From NCBI GenBank assembly GCA_004292795.1, contig RDXI01000027.1, forward strand, positions 1 to 46,085: 46,085 nt of DNA. Direction: 5' to 3'. The notes under the pieces were generated by a model, which was given only the letters and a program-made list of their open reading frames with translations, did no database searches and was not told the DNA's origin. Below are positions 1-8,438 of the stretch, piece after piece. A program made the position numbers and the translations under genes. This stretch comes from Bacteroidota bacterium. Lineage in GTDB: Bacteria; Bacteroidota; Bacteroidia; Cytophagales; Microscillaceae. Each line of letters opens with the position of its first letter. Position 1 is the stretch's first letter.

Positions 1-982
1 GGTAAGGTGCAAGATATCCTTCTATCATATCGCTGGCTTGATTTTCGCGTATAGCGGTAGCTACCAATTCTTTCAAATATTGCTCAAAATTGGGTATGCT
101 TTTGATTTTGTTGTGAATGTGTGTTTGAGAACTTTGACTCCATTGTTTTCTTGCCTCGCCTATATTTTGTTGGACTTGCAAAAGTGCTTCCATGTCTTTA
201 GCAGTGGGCATCATTTCATTATCCTTGTACTTTTTAGCTGTTTCCTCGATTCCTTGTGGAAAAGGATTTTTTTCAGAAAATTCTTTAGAAGCATCAAGAA
301 TCAACTTTGCAAACTCCATCAGCATAGAACCTTCTTCAAATTCTTCTCTAAATCTATTCTCTTTTTGGGACAAAATTACTTTGGTTGTTGTGTCTACCAT
401 ACAATCTGCATACAAAATATGTTTTGCATAGTCTTGTGGGATTTCTTGGGTAGCAAAATCTTTTTCAATATAAAAACCGCTTAGATTTTTGTAGTCTTCG
501 GTGTTGTAGTATTGAAAAATTGCCTGATTTTTAATTTTCTTATCCTTCCAAGAGAAGTCTTTCTTGATGTGGTAGCCTTCTGATTGTATGTCAATCAGCT
601 CATAGCTTACCTCTTTCGCTCCCTTGTAATTGGTATAAATGTGCTTTACAATCAGTTTGGGCGTGGCATTGATGGCTTGGGGATATTTTGCCAATAGTTT
701 TTTGAGGGGCATTTTAGCGTCCAAATCCTTTTTTAGTTCCTCCAAGTTTTCTTTTGCGTGGATAGCATATCCCCAAGTTTGAGGCAAGGACATATACTTC
801 TTTTGCAAGTCGCACTTGCGATACTTGATGTGCATAGAGTCCACTATGAACTTCAACCGTTGCATAGTTTCAGGCGAGTAGGCAAGTTCTTCTTTAGGAT
901 TTTGCGCCACGCAAGGCGCAATGTATAACATAGCTCCCAAAAATAGGCAAACAGTGCGAAAAAATACTTTATCTACATTCAT
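1..982 (-). CDS. Exported protein of unknown function (3' end beyond window)
   Basis: This minus-strand frame is open from ATG at 982 to the window edge, about 327 codons, so the C-terminus is missing. The first 26 residues form a classical signal peptide: a Lys/Arg-containing start, a hydrophobic run (VCLFLGAMLYIA) and a VAQ-type cleavage site. The mature part is Lys/Glu-rich, with a few Cys and predicted mixed helices, and I recognise no family. Its start overlaps the stop of the upstream gene on the same strand by 14 bases, which suggests translational coupling in a two-gene operon. It is probably periplasmic or surface-associated. The open frame on the opposite strand (38-484) has no supporting features and is treated as a shadow. 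Confidence 0.7.
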   Translation of the reverse strand, partial: MNVDKVFFRTVCLFLGAMLYIAPCVAQNPKEELAYSPETMQRLKFIVDSMHIKYRKCDLQKKYMSLPQTWGYAIHAKENLEELKKDLDAKMPLKKLLAKYPQAINATPKLIVKHIYTNYKGAKEVSYELIDIQSEGYHIKKDFSWKDKKIKNQAIFQYYNTEDYKNLSGFYIEKDFATQEIPQDYAKHILYADCMVDTTTKVILSQKENRFREEFEEGSMLMEFAKLILDASKEFSEKNPFPQGIEETAKKYKDNEMMPTAKDMEALLQVQQNIGEARKQWSQSSQTHIHNKIKSIPNFEQYLKELVATAIRENQASDMIEGYLAPY

Positions 983-1736
983 ATTCGTAAATGGTTTTGC
1001 TTTGAAAAATATAATTTTTAAGGTCATAAGAAAGCGTATTGTAAAAATGTGAAATAGGATATTTTTCGGTATTGTAAGTCAATTCATTTTGATATACAAT
1101 GATAGAACCTATGTGCGTCAATAGATAAGTTTTAAGTGTATTGTGGGGAGTAAAATAGTAAATATAGGGACTATTCAATGCAATACATAACTCCAAATTT
1201 GGGTAAAAAGGGTTTTTCTTGTTGTCAAACGTGCTTACACCTTTATAGTTTATTGAAAGCCCATCTCTAAACTTAAAAGTAGCTTCTTGTTCGGTTTCAT
1301 AATTGAATTTTTGGTACACATCACCATATTCTTCACTACGATATTTTTTTGTACGCATAGAGTCTATCTGTCCTTTGGCATTGTAAACATAAACATAATC
1401 CATAAAACCATACTTAGGTTTTGCTCGCACAACTCTATTTTGGGCATCATATCGAAATGTAAATAATGTATCCTTGCCTGCTATGACAAAGGTAGCATCT
1501 TGTTGTCGTACAAAATCCCAGCGTATTGTCCGTGTTTTTGTAGGTATTTTGTTTATTTCGTGGCAATCTATATAAGCAACTTTGTTGTCTGTATAGACAA
1601 TGTCATATATTTTAGTCAAGGTAGTGTCGTTCCCTTGATAAATACTAATCTTGATAGGACGACAAATTTTGCTTTGCCCGTAGGCAAATTGTGCTGTTAG
1701 ACAAAACAGTATAGAAAGTGAATAAAATAGCTTCAT
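969..1736 (-). CDS. Exported protein of unknown function, 255 aa
   Basis: It begins at ATG 1736 with a signal peptide of about 20 residues (hydrophobic LFYSLSILFCL, then AYGQ at the likely cleavage site). The mature protein is rich in Tyr, Asn and Thr with alternating beta-type segments, for example FRYDAQNRVVRAKPKYG and YVYNAKGQIDSM. These resemble the short beta repeats of YD/RHS-like or DUF4595-like secreted proteins, but I cannot assign a family. It is the first gene of a probable two-gene operon with the gene starting at 982, and it is divergent from the OmpA-like gene at 1850. The 113-bp shared upstream region holds an inverted pair of the dispersed 9-mer. Confidence 0.75.
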   Translation of the reverse strand: MKLFYSLSILFCLTAQFAYGQSKICRPIKISIYQGNDTTLTKIYDIVYTDNKVAYIDCHEINKIPTKTRTIRWDFVRQQDATFVIAGKDTLFTFRYDAQNRVVRAKPKYGFMDYVYVYNAKGQIDSMRTKKYRSEEYGDVYQKFNYETEQEATFKFRDGLSINYKGVSTFDNKKNPFYPNLELCIALNSPYIYYFTPHNTLKTYLLTHIGSIIVYQNELTYNTEKYPISHFYNTLSYDLKNYIFQSKTIYEYECR

Positions 1737-1799
1737 ATTTGAAATGGTTTATGCAAAAATATGAAATTTGTTGGGCGAAAAAAACAAATACACAAAAAA

Positions 1800-1821
1800 C
1801 TTGCCTACCCGCGTAGGCAAG
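1800..1821. repeat. Inverted pair of the 9-mer forming a 9-bp hairpin
   Basis: CTTGCCTAC at 1800-1808 and GTAGGCAAG at 1813-1821 are perfect inverted copies around a CCGC loop, preceded by six A and followed by TTTT. It lies between two divergent gene starts, so it is not a normal gene-end terminator, although the shape would allow a short attenuator in the leader of the gene at 1850. Confidence 0.8.
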
Positions 1822-1849
1822 TTTTCGCGCCCTGAAACGTTGTAATACT

Positions 1850-2941
1850 ATGAAACACGCGCTATCTGTCTTTTGCGGGCTTTTGTGGGCTTGCTTGCCT
1901 GCCTACGCACAAAACCTTGTGCCAAACCCCGACTTCGAATTTTACCAAGAACTACCCAACACAACCAGCGAGATAGACAAACTTCGCGCTTGGTTCAACC
2001 CTGCAGGCGAGAATGAGCGCAAACGCGCCACGCCTGACTTTTTCCACGAAGATGGCGGAGCAGATGCCAAATTGCCCAACATAGCTTGGGCAAGCGGTAT
2101 GACCATCAAACCCCAATCAGGCAAGGGCATTGCAGGCATCATAGCCACCAATCACCTCAACACACGCGAATATTTGTGCGTGCAACTGAAAACGCCTTTG
2201 CAGAAAAACCAAACCTACCGCATCTCGTTCTACTATGCGCAAGGCGAAGGGAGACAGTTAGGTGCGTTGGCTACTTCGTTGGGCGTGGGTTTTAGCCAAA
2301 AACGCCCTTGGCAACGTTTGGCAGATGCCCTCAATCCGACAGTCAAAATACAGCCTACCGAAATTTTGCAATCCAAAGAATGGGCAAAGTTTGAGTGCGA
2401 ATACAAGGCAACGCATGACAACCTCGCCTACTTCATCATTGGCAACTTCTTGACCGAAAGCACAGATGCCAAAAAGGTATATGACAAAAGCATTTTCGGG
2501 CAATGGGCGTATTATTTCATTGACAGCGTGTCGGTGGCTATGGTAGCCTCGCCTCCGCCCATCGAAGAAATCAAAATCACGAAAGAAGAAGAAAATATCT
2601 TGGAACGCGCAAGCTACGTGCAGTTCAAAACAGGCGAGGCACTTATCTTGCCTGAGTCCTACCATATTTTAGATGATGTTGTGGATTTTCTCAATCGCTA
2701 TCCTACAGGCAAGCTCTCCCTCGAAGGGCATACGGACAATGTAGGCACGCCAGAGCGCAACCTGATGCTCTCGCAAGCACGCGCCGAAGCCATCAAAGTC
2801 TATTTCATTACCAAAGGCATCAAGGCAGAACGCCTAACGGCAAAGGGCTTCGGGCTGACTGTTCCGAAAGACTCCAACGAAACTGTAGAAGGCAGAGCCA
2901 AAAACAGGCGCGTAGAAATGAAATTCAAGGCTTCTTGGTAG
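1850..2941 (+). CDS. OmpA-family outer-membrane protein with N-terminal accessory domain
   Basis: The 363-residue product starts with a signal peptide (ALSVFCGLLWACLPAYAQ). Residues of about 22-220 form a domain opening with NLVPNPDFE, typical of carbohydrate-binding-like jelly-roll modules in Bacteroidota surface proteins (NPDFE start, later FYYAQGEG and YFIDSVSV). A short charged linker with KEEEN follows. Residues of about 250-363 are an OmpA C-terminal peptidoglycan-binding domain: YVQFKTGEALILPES, then LEGHTDNVGTPERNLMLSQ, RAEAIKVYF and GRAKNRRVEM. The domain normally binds diaminopimelate through Asp and Arg residues, here in HTDN and KNRRVE. It is convergent with the OMP85-like gene; the two stop codons are only 10 bp apart. 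Confidence 0.88.
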   Translation: MKHALSVFCGLLWACLPAYAQNLVPNPDFEFYQELPNTTSEIDKLRAWFNPAGENERKRATPDFFHEDGGADAKLPNIAWASGMTIKPQSGKGIAGIIATNHLNTREYLCVQLKTPLQKNQTYRISFYYAQGEGRQLGALATSLGVGFSQKRPWQRLADALNPTVKIQPTEILQSKEWAKFECEYKATHDNLAYFIIGNFLTESTDAKKVYDKSIFGQWAYYFIDSVSVAMVASPPPIEEIKITKEEENILERASYVQFKTGEALILPESYHILDDVVDFLNRYPTGKLSLEGHTDNVGTPERNLMLSQARAEAIKVYFITKGIKAERLTAKGFGLTVPKDSNETVEGRAKNRRVEMKFKASW

Positions 2942-2968
2942 GCGAGTTTTGCTAAAACTTGCTTACCA
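2936..2968. terminator. Imperfect hairpin spanning both stop codons of convergent genes
   Basis: TGGTAGGCGAGTTTT (2936-2950) can pair with AAAACTTGCTTACCA (2954-2968) around a three-base loop, with two G-T pairs. The arms are variants of the dispersed 9-mer, and the hairpin covers the TAG of the OmpA-like gene and the TAG of the opposing gene. Its T/A tracts lie inside the stem rather than after it, so a bidirectional terminator role is plausible but not canonical. Confidence 0.5.
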
Positions 2969-4655
2969 CGCCAAAGTGAATTTTGGCACGACTGAACGAA
3001 AAAGGCGACTCTTTCGCTTGTCCGAGTGCGTAGGCAAGGCTGAAAATACCCGCTTTCAAGCTCAAATTCGCGCCCACGCCCAACCCCGCAGGCGAGTCTG
3101 CCAAAAACGCGCCTACTACACGGCTTTCGTAATAGGCTTGGTCGTAGAAAGCAAAAATGTACGAACCCGCATCAAGAGGCAAGCGATATTCGATAGTAGA
3201 AATAAGGTATTGCGAAGCAAAAAATACATTTTGGTTATGCCCACGCAGGGAAGTTAGCCCGCCTATGCGCATCAATTCATTCAAAAAAAGCTGTTTGTTC
3301 GCCAAATACGCACCCTGCAATCCGAACCGAAAAACGCCCTTGCCTACCTTGTGAAAACTTTGCGCCTCCAATTTGGTCAGGGTTTGGGGTGTTTTGAACG
3401 AAATATTTTGGTACAATGAATCGGGTACGAAGGGATTTTTGATGACTTCTTTCGTGCCTGTATAAATAGAAAAATGAACTTGCACGCCCTTTCGTGGAAA
3501 GAAAATATCGTCTGTAGTTTGGGCTTTGTAGCCTATGCCATAGCCCCGCCAAAGAGTTTCGGAAATGTTGGCTAATTTGGTTGGTTCGTACAGCGTGGCG
3601 GCTTCGCCTAAGTTGCTTTTTTGGCGAAGGAGTTGCGCAAAAAATTCAGCATTGCCTTGTGTGGCATAGCCCAATCTTGCCTCCCACGATTGATTGACAA
3701 AACTTGAGTCTTGCCTAAGCAGTTTGAAGTCGCCTTGCAGTTGCAGGGGCGTATTGAAAAGCGTTTGAAAAGAGGTGCTAATATCGAGGCGTTGCGAAAG
3801 GCTTTGGAGGCGTTGCCATTGGAGTTTGAGGCTGTGTCCTTGTGCGAAAACATTGTAAAACTGTCCATTTAGCTCGCCTGTGAGCAGGACTTGCCCGCGC
3901 TGATTTTCATTGGGCAATACGCCCAAAATGCCATCTATTTGGTTTGCCTTCACAGGCGAGAGCGTGAGCAATACGAAGGCTTTATCTTGCAAAAAGCGAA
4001 TTTCGGGCTTTCCTTGCAGGCGTAGGTAAGGCAGACGCTGTAGGCGAGTAGGGATTGCGTCTATTTTTTGTTGGCTGTAGGGCTGTTTGCGCTGTAGGCG
4101 CAAGTATTGCATCAAAAAGCGCGGACTCGTTTTGAGCTTGCCTACTATCGCCACACTGTCAAAAGTTATCAACATACGAGGCTCATACAGCCACACGCCC
4201 CGCCACTTGCCTTCGTGCATTTGCAAGGAGTCTATCCTTACCTGCGCGAAGGGGTGTCCGTTGTTTTCAGCATATTGCAAGATTTTTTGTTTTTGGGCTT
4301 CGATGCGTTTGGTCGAAAAAGCCTCGCCTTGCCTGTAGTCCAAGCGAATAGGCACATTTCCGCGCTCCAAACGTTCCCAAACGTGGCGCGTGCCAAGCGT
4401 GAGGTGCGTTTCGTAGGGCGAAGTAGCCGAGTCTGTTTTTAGCTCCAAATAGCCTTTGTCTATTTGCGTCTGTTTGTAAGCTTGTAGCCAAGTGCGGTAG
4501 GCAAGCGAGTCGCGGAGGTCTTTCTCTGTAACGGTTTTGTAAGGCATTTGTACATTTTGCCTTGCCTGCACGCGCCACGTTTGGGCGTGTGTGGGTAGGC
4601 AAGACACGAAGCAACAGCACACAAAGAGGCAGAAACGCGAAAGGTCTTTTTTCAA
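2952..4655 (-). CDS. BamA/TamA (OMP85)-family outer-membrane protein
   Basis: The product has 567 residues with a signal peptide (FCLFVCCCFVSCLPTHAQ), POTRA-like segments at about 90-220 (GNVPIRLDYRQGEAFSTKR; VAIVGKLKTSPRFLMQYL; PYSQQKIDAIPTRLQRL) and a C-terminal beta-barrel of about 330 residues. GGLTSLRGHNQN near residue 465 matches the conserved RG(F/Y) motif of barrel loop 6, and the protein ends in an aromatic strand (FGVVSKF). The family inserts or exports outer-membrane proteins or lipids. The start is TTG at 4655: an in-frame stop lies five codons upstream, and the next ATG would remove the signal peptide. At this size it is more TamA- or surface-antigen-like than the essential BamA, which usually carries five POTRA domains. 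Confidence 0.85.
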   Translation of the reverse strand: MKKDLSRFCLFVCCCFVSCLPTHAQTWRVQARQNVQMPYKTVTEKDLRDSLAYRTWLQAYKQTQIDKGYLELKTDSATSPYETHLTLGTRHVWERLERGNVPIRLDYRQGEAFSTKRIEAQKQKILQYAENNGHPFAQVRIDSLQMHEGKWRGVWLYEPRMLITFDSVAIVGKLKTSPRFLMQYLRLQRKQPYSQQKIDAIPTRLQRLPYLRLQGKPEIRFLQDKAFVLLTLSPVKANQIDGILGVLPNENQRGQVLLTGELNGQFYNVFAQGHSLKLQWQRLQSLSQRLDISTSFQTLFNTPLQLQGDFKLLRQDSSFVNQSWEARLGYATQGNAEFFAQLLRQKSNLGEAATLYEPTKLANISETLWRGYGIGYKAQTTDDIFFPRKGVQVHFSIYTGTKEVIKNPFVPDSLYQNISFKTPQTLTKLEAQSFHKVGKGVFRFGLQGAYLANKQLFLNELMRIGGLTSLRGHNQNVFFASQYLISTIEYRLPLDAGSYIFAFYDQAYYESRVVGAFLADSPAGLGVGANLSLKAGIFSLAYALGQAKESPFSFSRAKIHFGVVSKF

Positions 4656-4767
4656 GTGATTTGTGAATTAAATCGTGTGATAGTAGCGTAAAGTTCGTTA
4701 CTTTTTCTGGAGAATACAAGCGAAATGCACAAAAAATTGCTAACTTGCAGGCGTTTTTTGGGTGTTT

Positions 4768-5580
4768 ATGAGAAAAGAAGAACTACGATTTGTGCGTATT
4801 GCCTTGGGGATAGTGTTCGTTTTGGCACTATTGATAACCTATTCGATGTGGATGCTGAACGATAACCACAAAAACACGCCCAAAACTGCCGAAAGCAAAC
4901 GCGATACGAACACTCGAAACAGCGTGCCACAAGAAGCCGAGTTCTTGGAAGGAAAGCCCACCAAAGAAGCCGAGCCTGTGGATACTGCCTCGCAACACAT
5001 CTTGTTTATTGGCGACTCAATGGCGGAAGGCTTGCGCTATCCGCTACAGCAATACGCCCAACACAACAAGCACAAACTGACCGTGATAGCCAAAACCAGC
5101 GCGAGCATCATCTCATGGGTAGGCAAGGACAGTGCAGGGCGTTTGCGCGAAACTATCCGCCAACTCAAACCCACGTATGTTTTGATTTCGCTTGGCTCTA
5201 ACGACCTGTTTACCAAATACTTAGAAGAATACGAGAAATATTTGGAGAACATCAACAAGCAATTGGACAGCACAAAATTTGTGTGGATTTGCCCGCCAAA
5301 TTGGAAAGAAGACTTTGGTTTGACAGACCTTATAGCCCAAAAAGTAGGCGAGGACAGATTTTTCCCTTCCAAACTGATGAAAATTCCGCGTGCAGGCGAT
5401 AAAATTCACCCTACCGTACAAGGCTACAATCAGTGGGCAGACTCGCTCTCGCATTGGATAATGCACGAAAGTCGCCACAAAATCCGCTTAGACAAAAAGC
5501 CCGAAGAAGTGAAGGAAAAGAAAGAGGAGAAAAAAGAAACGAAACCCCAACCCAAAAACCCTAAAAAAACAACCAAATAG
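4768..5580 (+). CDS. Membrane-anchored SGNH/GDSL-family hydrolase or acyltransferase
   Basis: ATG 4768 is preferred to an in-frame GTG two codons upstream. The 270-residue product has an N-terminal membrane anchor (about residues 8-28), a polar linker and an SGNH domain at about 75-235. Visible blocks are FIGDSM (nucleophile Ser84), SLGSND (Gly143 and Asn145) and DKIHP (Asp211 and His214), so all four catalytic blocks are present. The last 35 residues are a Lys/Glu/Pro tail. Anchored periplasmic SGNH proteins of this shape (AlgJ/AlgX, PatB, DltD types) move acyl groups onto surface polymers together with an MBOAT membrane partner, and an MBOAT gene lies 1.4 kb downstream on the same strand. 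That functional pairing is inference. Confidence 0.85.
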   Translation: MRKEELRFVRIALGIVFVLALLITYSMWMLNDNHKNTPKTAESKRDTNTRNSVPQEAEFLEGKPTKEAEPVDTASQHILFIGDSMAEGLRYPLQQYAQHNKHKLTVIAKTSASIISWVGKDSAGRLRETIRQLKPTYVLISLGSNDLFTKYLEEYEKYLENINKQLDSTKFVWICPPNWKEDFGLTDLIAQKVGEDRFFPSKLMKIPRAGDKIHPTVQGYNQWADSLSHWIMHESRHKIRLDKKPEEVKEKKEEKKETKPQPKNPKKTTK

Positions 5581-5581
5581 T

Positions 5582-6184
5582 ATGAAAACTCAAATCCTTA
5601 CCTTCCTCTTTTGGATGCTGTGCATTTGTGCATCTCAAGCCCAAACTGTTTTGGAGTGTGATGAAAAAGCATCATTTTTTATCAATGAAACAGATAATGC
5701 TCATTTTTTTATAAAGCTAAAAGGCAAAGTTATCAAAACCCAAAACGCAAGAGTTATCATGTTCCAAGAACACATGATGCAAACACTGCTCGCGCCTACA
5801 TCAAAATACAAGGACAATGATACAGAGGACTTGAAAATCCTTATCAAATATGCCTTAGGCGAAGCGGAATATTTGTCGGGCATATTCAAAAGGCGCGTAG
5901 AGTTGGGTATGGAAAAAATGGACTTGGCTAATGGCAAGAAGGCTTTGTTTTGGTATTATGACATACCACAGCCTCCCAAAAAAGAAGAAGATACCGACAC
6001 AAAAACGGTAAGGTTTGTGAAACAAGTTTCTTTTTCGCTTGTGTTAGATGACACCATTTATTCAGTAGGGGCTACTTTGTCCGAAACTCAAAACTTCGAT
6101 GACCTCAAGAAAATGATGACTGAAATAGCCAATACTGCCAAAAAAGGCAAAGGCAAACATAATCCAAAGAAAATGTGTAAATAA
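5582..6184 (+). CDS. Exported protein of unknown function, 200 aa
   Basis: The ATG follows the SGNH stop codon with one base between them, so the two genes are almost certainly co-transcribed. A signal peptide (LTFLFWMLCICASQAQ) precedes a 180-residue Lys-rich mature domain without recognisable catalytic motifs; a late segment (VSFSLVLDDTIYSVGATL) looks like beta strands. The C-terminus is a basic tail (KKGKGKHNPKKMCK). The gene's TAA stop (6182-6184) is also the left target-site copy of the adjacent MITE-like element, so the original C-terminus may have changed when the element inserted. Confidence 0.7.
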   Translation: MKTQILTFLFWMLCICASQAQTVLECDEKASFFINETDNAHFFIKLKGKVIKTQNARVIMFQEHMMQTLLAPTSKYKDNDTEDLKILIKYALGEAEYLSGIFKRRVELGMEKMDLANGKKALFWYYDIPQPPKKEEDTDTKTVRFVKQVSFSLVLDDTIYSVGATLSETQNFDDLKKMMTEIANTAKKGKGKHNPKKMCK

Positions 6185-6389
6185 GAGCTTGTTCAAATTT
6201 TTTGGTAACACATTTTCAGCCCCAGAGGGGCGATATCTTTGTAGAAAAGCCGTTCCACAAACAAGAACCCCGTAGGGGTGAAATCTTAAGATGTCGCCCC
6301 TACAGGGCTTTGATAACCTTAACAATGTCATTGCTACAAAGATATCGCCCCTACAGGGCTACCAAGCAAAATTATTTTTGAACAGGCTC
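6185..6389. mobile_element. 205-bp MITE-like element with IS5/IS1031-type ends and nested palindrome
   Basis: The left end reads GAGCTTGTTCAAA and the right end, reverse-complemented, reads GAGCCTGTTCAAA, giving 13-bp terminal inverted repeats with one mismatch. Both sides are flanked by TAA (6182-6184 and 6390-6392), a 3-bp duplication of the TNA form used by IS1031-type IS5-family elements (family assignment is from memory). Inside, 6218-6244 and 6334-6360 form a 27-nt inverted repeat sharing GGGGCGATATCTTTGTAG. Related copies of the CCCCTACAGGGCT motif at 6296-6308 and of CCCCGTAGGGG at 6268-6278 lie between them. There is no coding frame, so movement would need a transposase in trans. The left TAA is the stop codon of the upstream gene. 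Confidence 0.7.
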
Positions 6390-6427
6390 TAAAATACATG
6401 GAGTGATTATTTAAAATTGCATAAAAA

Positions 6428-6949
6428 ATGAATAAAATAAAAATAATTTTAATCTGCACATTTCTTTTGATTGTAGCATCAATTCCTATTGGTATTTTTT
6501 TATCCAATCACTATATATTATTGAAATATTTAGGTGGCGCGGCAAGAAGTTTAGGAAGACCTATCGAGGCAAAAGTTTATACCAATGGTAAACTAAACAA
6601 TGATATACAAGTTTTTAGAGCTAACTACTATTGGCGCGGAGGCAAAGCTAATTACTTGATTTTATTTGGGAAAGAAAAACCAATAGATACAGATATTATA
6701 GGAGTAGATTTGAACGAAAAATATGCTTTCACAACATCAAGCTCTCATGAAAACGATTATGAACTCATTTGGGGACGCTTATATCAAAGTGAGGTAGGAG
6801 GACAGCTTACCCCCTTTAAAGATGGCGCAAAAGGATTTGGGTTTGACGAAAAATTGAAAATAGCTCAAAAAACAATATCTTTTTTAGTACCTCAACATGA
6901 GTATGTTGAAAAATATAATGCTGATTCCATACGAATAGAACTAAAATAA
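6428..6949 (+). CDS. Small membrane-anchored protein of unknown function, 173 aa
   Basis: An N-terminal hydrophobic stretch (IILICTFLLIVASIPIGIFL) is either a membrane anchor or an uncleaved signal. It is followed by about 145 soluble residues with Tyr/Asn-rich beta character (VFRANYYWRGGKANYLILFG). I recognise no family. The region is AT-rich, without copies of the dispersed 9-mer. The stop is four bases from the ATG of the MBOAT gene, so the two are probably co-transcribed and functionally linked. Confidence 0.65.
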   Translation: MNKIKIILICTFLLIVASIPIGIFLSNHYILLKYLGGAARSLGRPIEAKVYTNGKLNNDIQVFRANYYWRGGKANYLILFGKEKPIDTDIIGVDLNEKYAFTTSSSHENDYELIWGRLYQSEVGGQLTPFKDGAKGFGFDEKLKIAQKTISFLVPQHEYVEKYNADSIRIELK

Positions 6950-6953
6950 CCCA

Positions 6954-8414
6954 ATGCTTGACCTCTTATATAATTTTTTTTCGTTTGATTTCAAAGCCCC
7001 TATGCTTTTTAATAGTGGCTTGTTTTTGTTTTTGTTTTTTGGCTTTTTGATAGGCTACTTGTTTTTGTACAAAAATGTGCAGGCAAGGCTTACCTACGTC
7101 ATAGTATTTAGCTTATATTTTTACTACAAATCGAGTGGCTATTTCATTGTTTTGTTTTTATTTACCATCATAGCCACCTATTATTTGGCTCTCCTGATAG
7201 ACAAAGAACCGCACAAACAGCGCAAAAATTGGCTTTTATTCGGGGCTATCGTATTTAATTTGTCTTTCCTGCTCTATTTCAAATACACCAATTTCTTTTT
7301 AAGCAATGTTTATTTTGTAGCAGGTTGGGAGTTCAAGGCGTGGCAAATCATCTTGCCTATTGGTATTTCTTTTTACACTTTTCAGGCAATTAGTTATTTG
7401 GTTGATGTGAAACAAAAATACATTCCTGTTAGCAATAACTTGACAGATTTTGTGTTTTACATGACATTTTTTCCGCACCTTGTAGCGGGTCCTATTGTGC
7501 GAGCAAGAGATTTTCTTTCTCAAATACGCGAGCCTTTGGTTTTCAGGCAAGAAGAAATGAGCGAAGGCTTGATGCTCGTTATCAAAGGGTTGATTAAGAA
7601 GGCTATCATTGCCGATTATATAGCGCAATATGTGGATTTGGTTTATAAAAATCCTGCAGGCTATTCGGGCTTCGAGAATTTGATGGCTATGTATGCCTAT
7701 ACGCTCCAAATTTATTGCGATTTTTCGGGTTATTCGGATATGGCTATCGGTATTGCGCTTTTGATGGGCTATCGTTTGAAGGAAAATTTTATGAATCCAT
7801 ATCGCGCTTTAGACATTACGGAATTTTGGCGCAAGTGGCACATTTCGCTTTCGGGTTGGTTGCGTGATTATATTTATATTCCGCTTGGTGGCAATAGAAA
7901 AGGCGAGGAAAAACAATGGCTTTTTTTGTTTCTCACGATGTTGATTGGCGGATTTTGGCACGGGGCAGATTGGAAATTTATTTTTTGGGGAGCTATGCAT
8001 GGCATGGGGCTTTTGGTGCATAAAATTTTTAGCAAATGGGCGAAAGATTTGGAGCTAAACCGTTGGATTATTGTGCCGTTAGGGTGGTTGCTTACGTTTC
8101 ATTTTGTGGCGTTTTTGTGGATATTTTTCCGTGCAGATAGCTTTCATACGGCTACGGTTTCTATTCACAGGATTGTGTTTCACATGGATTGGGCTTACCT
8201 ACCCTACTTCTTCAAAGCCAATAGTTTGGTTGTGTATTTCTTGTTGGCGGGCTATGCTTCGCACTTTATCCCCGATAGAACCAAAAAAGGAATGCAATAT
8301 GCGTTTCAAGTGTTGCCCTTTTACATCAAAGCCGTTATTTTGCTCCTTATTATTCAAATCATTTTGCAAGTACAAGACGAAAACGTACAACCTTTTATTT
8401 ATTTTCAGTTTTAA
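6954..8414 (+). CDS. MBOAT-family membrane O-acyltransferase (AlgI/DltB-like)
   Basis: This 486-residue polytopic protein has about eleven hydrophobic segments and the hallmark MBOAT blocks: ILPIGISFYTFQAISYLVDV, FFPHLVAGPIVR, LQIYCDFSGYSDMAIGIALL, FWRKWHISLSGWLRDYIYIP and GGFWHGADW, where the His is the expected catalytic residue. Length and order match AlgI-type proteins, which pass acetyl groups across the inner membrane to a periplasmic SGNH partner for polysaccharide modification. The SGNH gene at 4768 is the natural partner candidate. The acceptor polymer is not evident from this window. Composition is AT-rich with heavy use of TTT/TTA codons, as expected for a membrane protein. Confidence 0.9.
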   Translation: MLDLLYNFFSFDFKAPMLFNSGLFLFLFFGFLIGYLFLYKNVQARLTYVIVFSLYFYYKSSGYFIVLFLFTIIATYYLALLIDKEPHKQRKNWLLFGAIVFNLSFLLYFKYTNFFLSNVYFVAGWEFKAWQIILPIGISFYTFQAISYLVDVKQKYIPVSNNLTDFVFYMTFFPHLVAGPIVRARDFLSQIREPLVFRQEEMSEGLMLVIKGLIKKAIIADYIAQYVDLVYKNPAGYSGFENLMAMYAYTLQIYCDFSGYSDMAIGIALLMGYRLKENFMNPYRALDITEFWRKWHISLSGWLRDYIYIPLGGNRKGEEKQWLFLFLTMLIGGFWHGADWKFIFWGAMHGMGLLVHKIFSKWAKDLELNRWIIVPLGWLLTFHFVAFLWIFFRADSFHTATVSIHRIVFHMDWAYLPYFFKANSLVVYFLLAGYASHFIPDRTKKGMQYAFQVLPFYIKAVILLLIIQIILQVQDENVQPFIYFQF

Positions 8415-8438
8415 GAACTTTTATACTCAACCTAAGTT

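Noticed and set aside
38-484. A 148-codon plus-strand frame at the left edge
   Set aside because: The opposite strand is open for over 320 codons with a signal peptide and an operon-like overlap; the plus-strand translation is Phe/Cys-rich and looks like a shadow.
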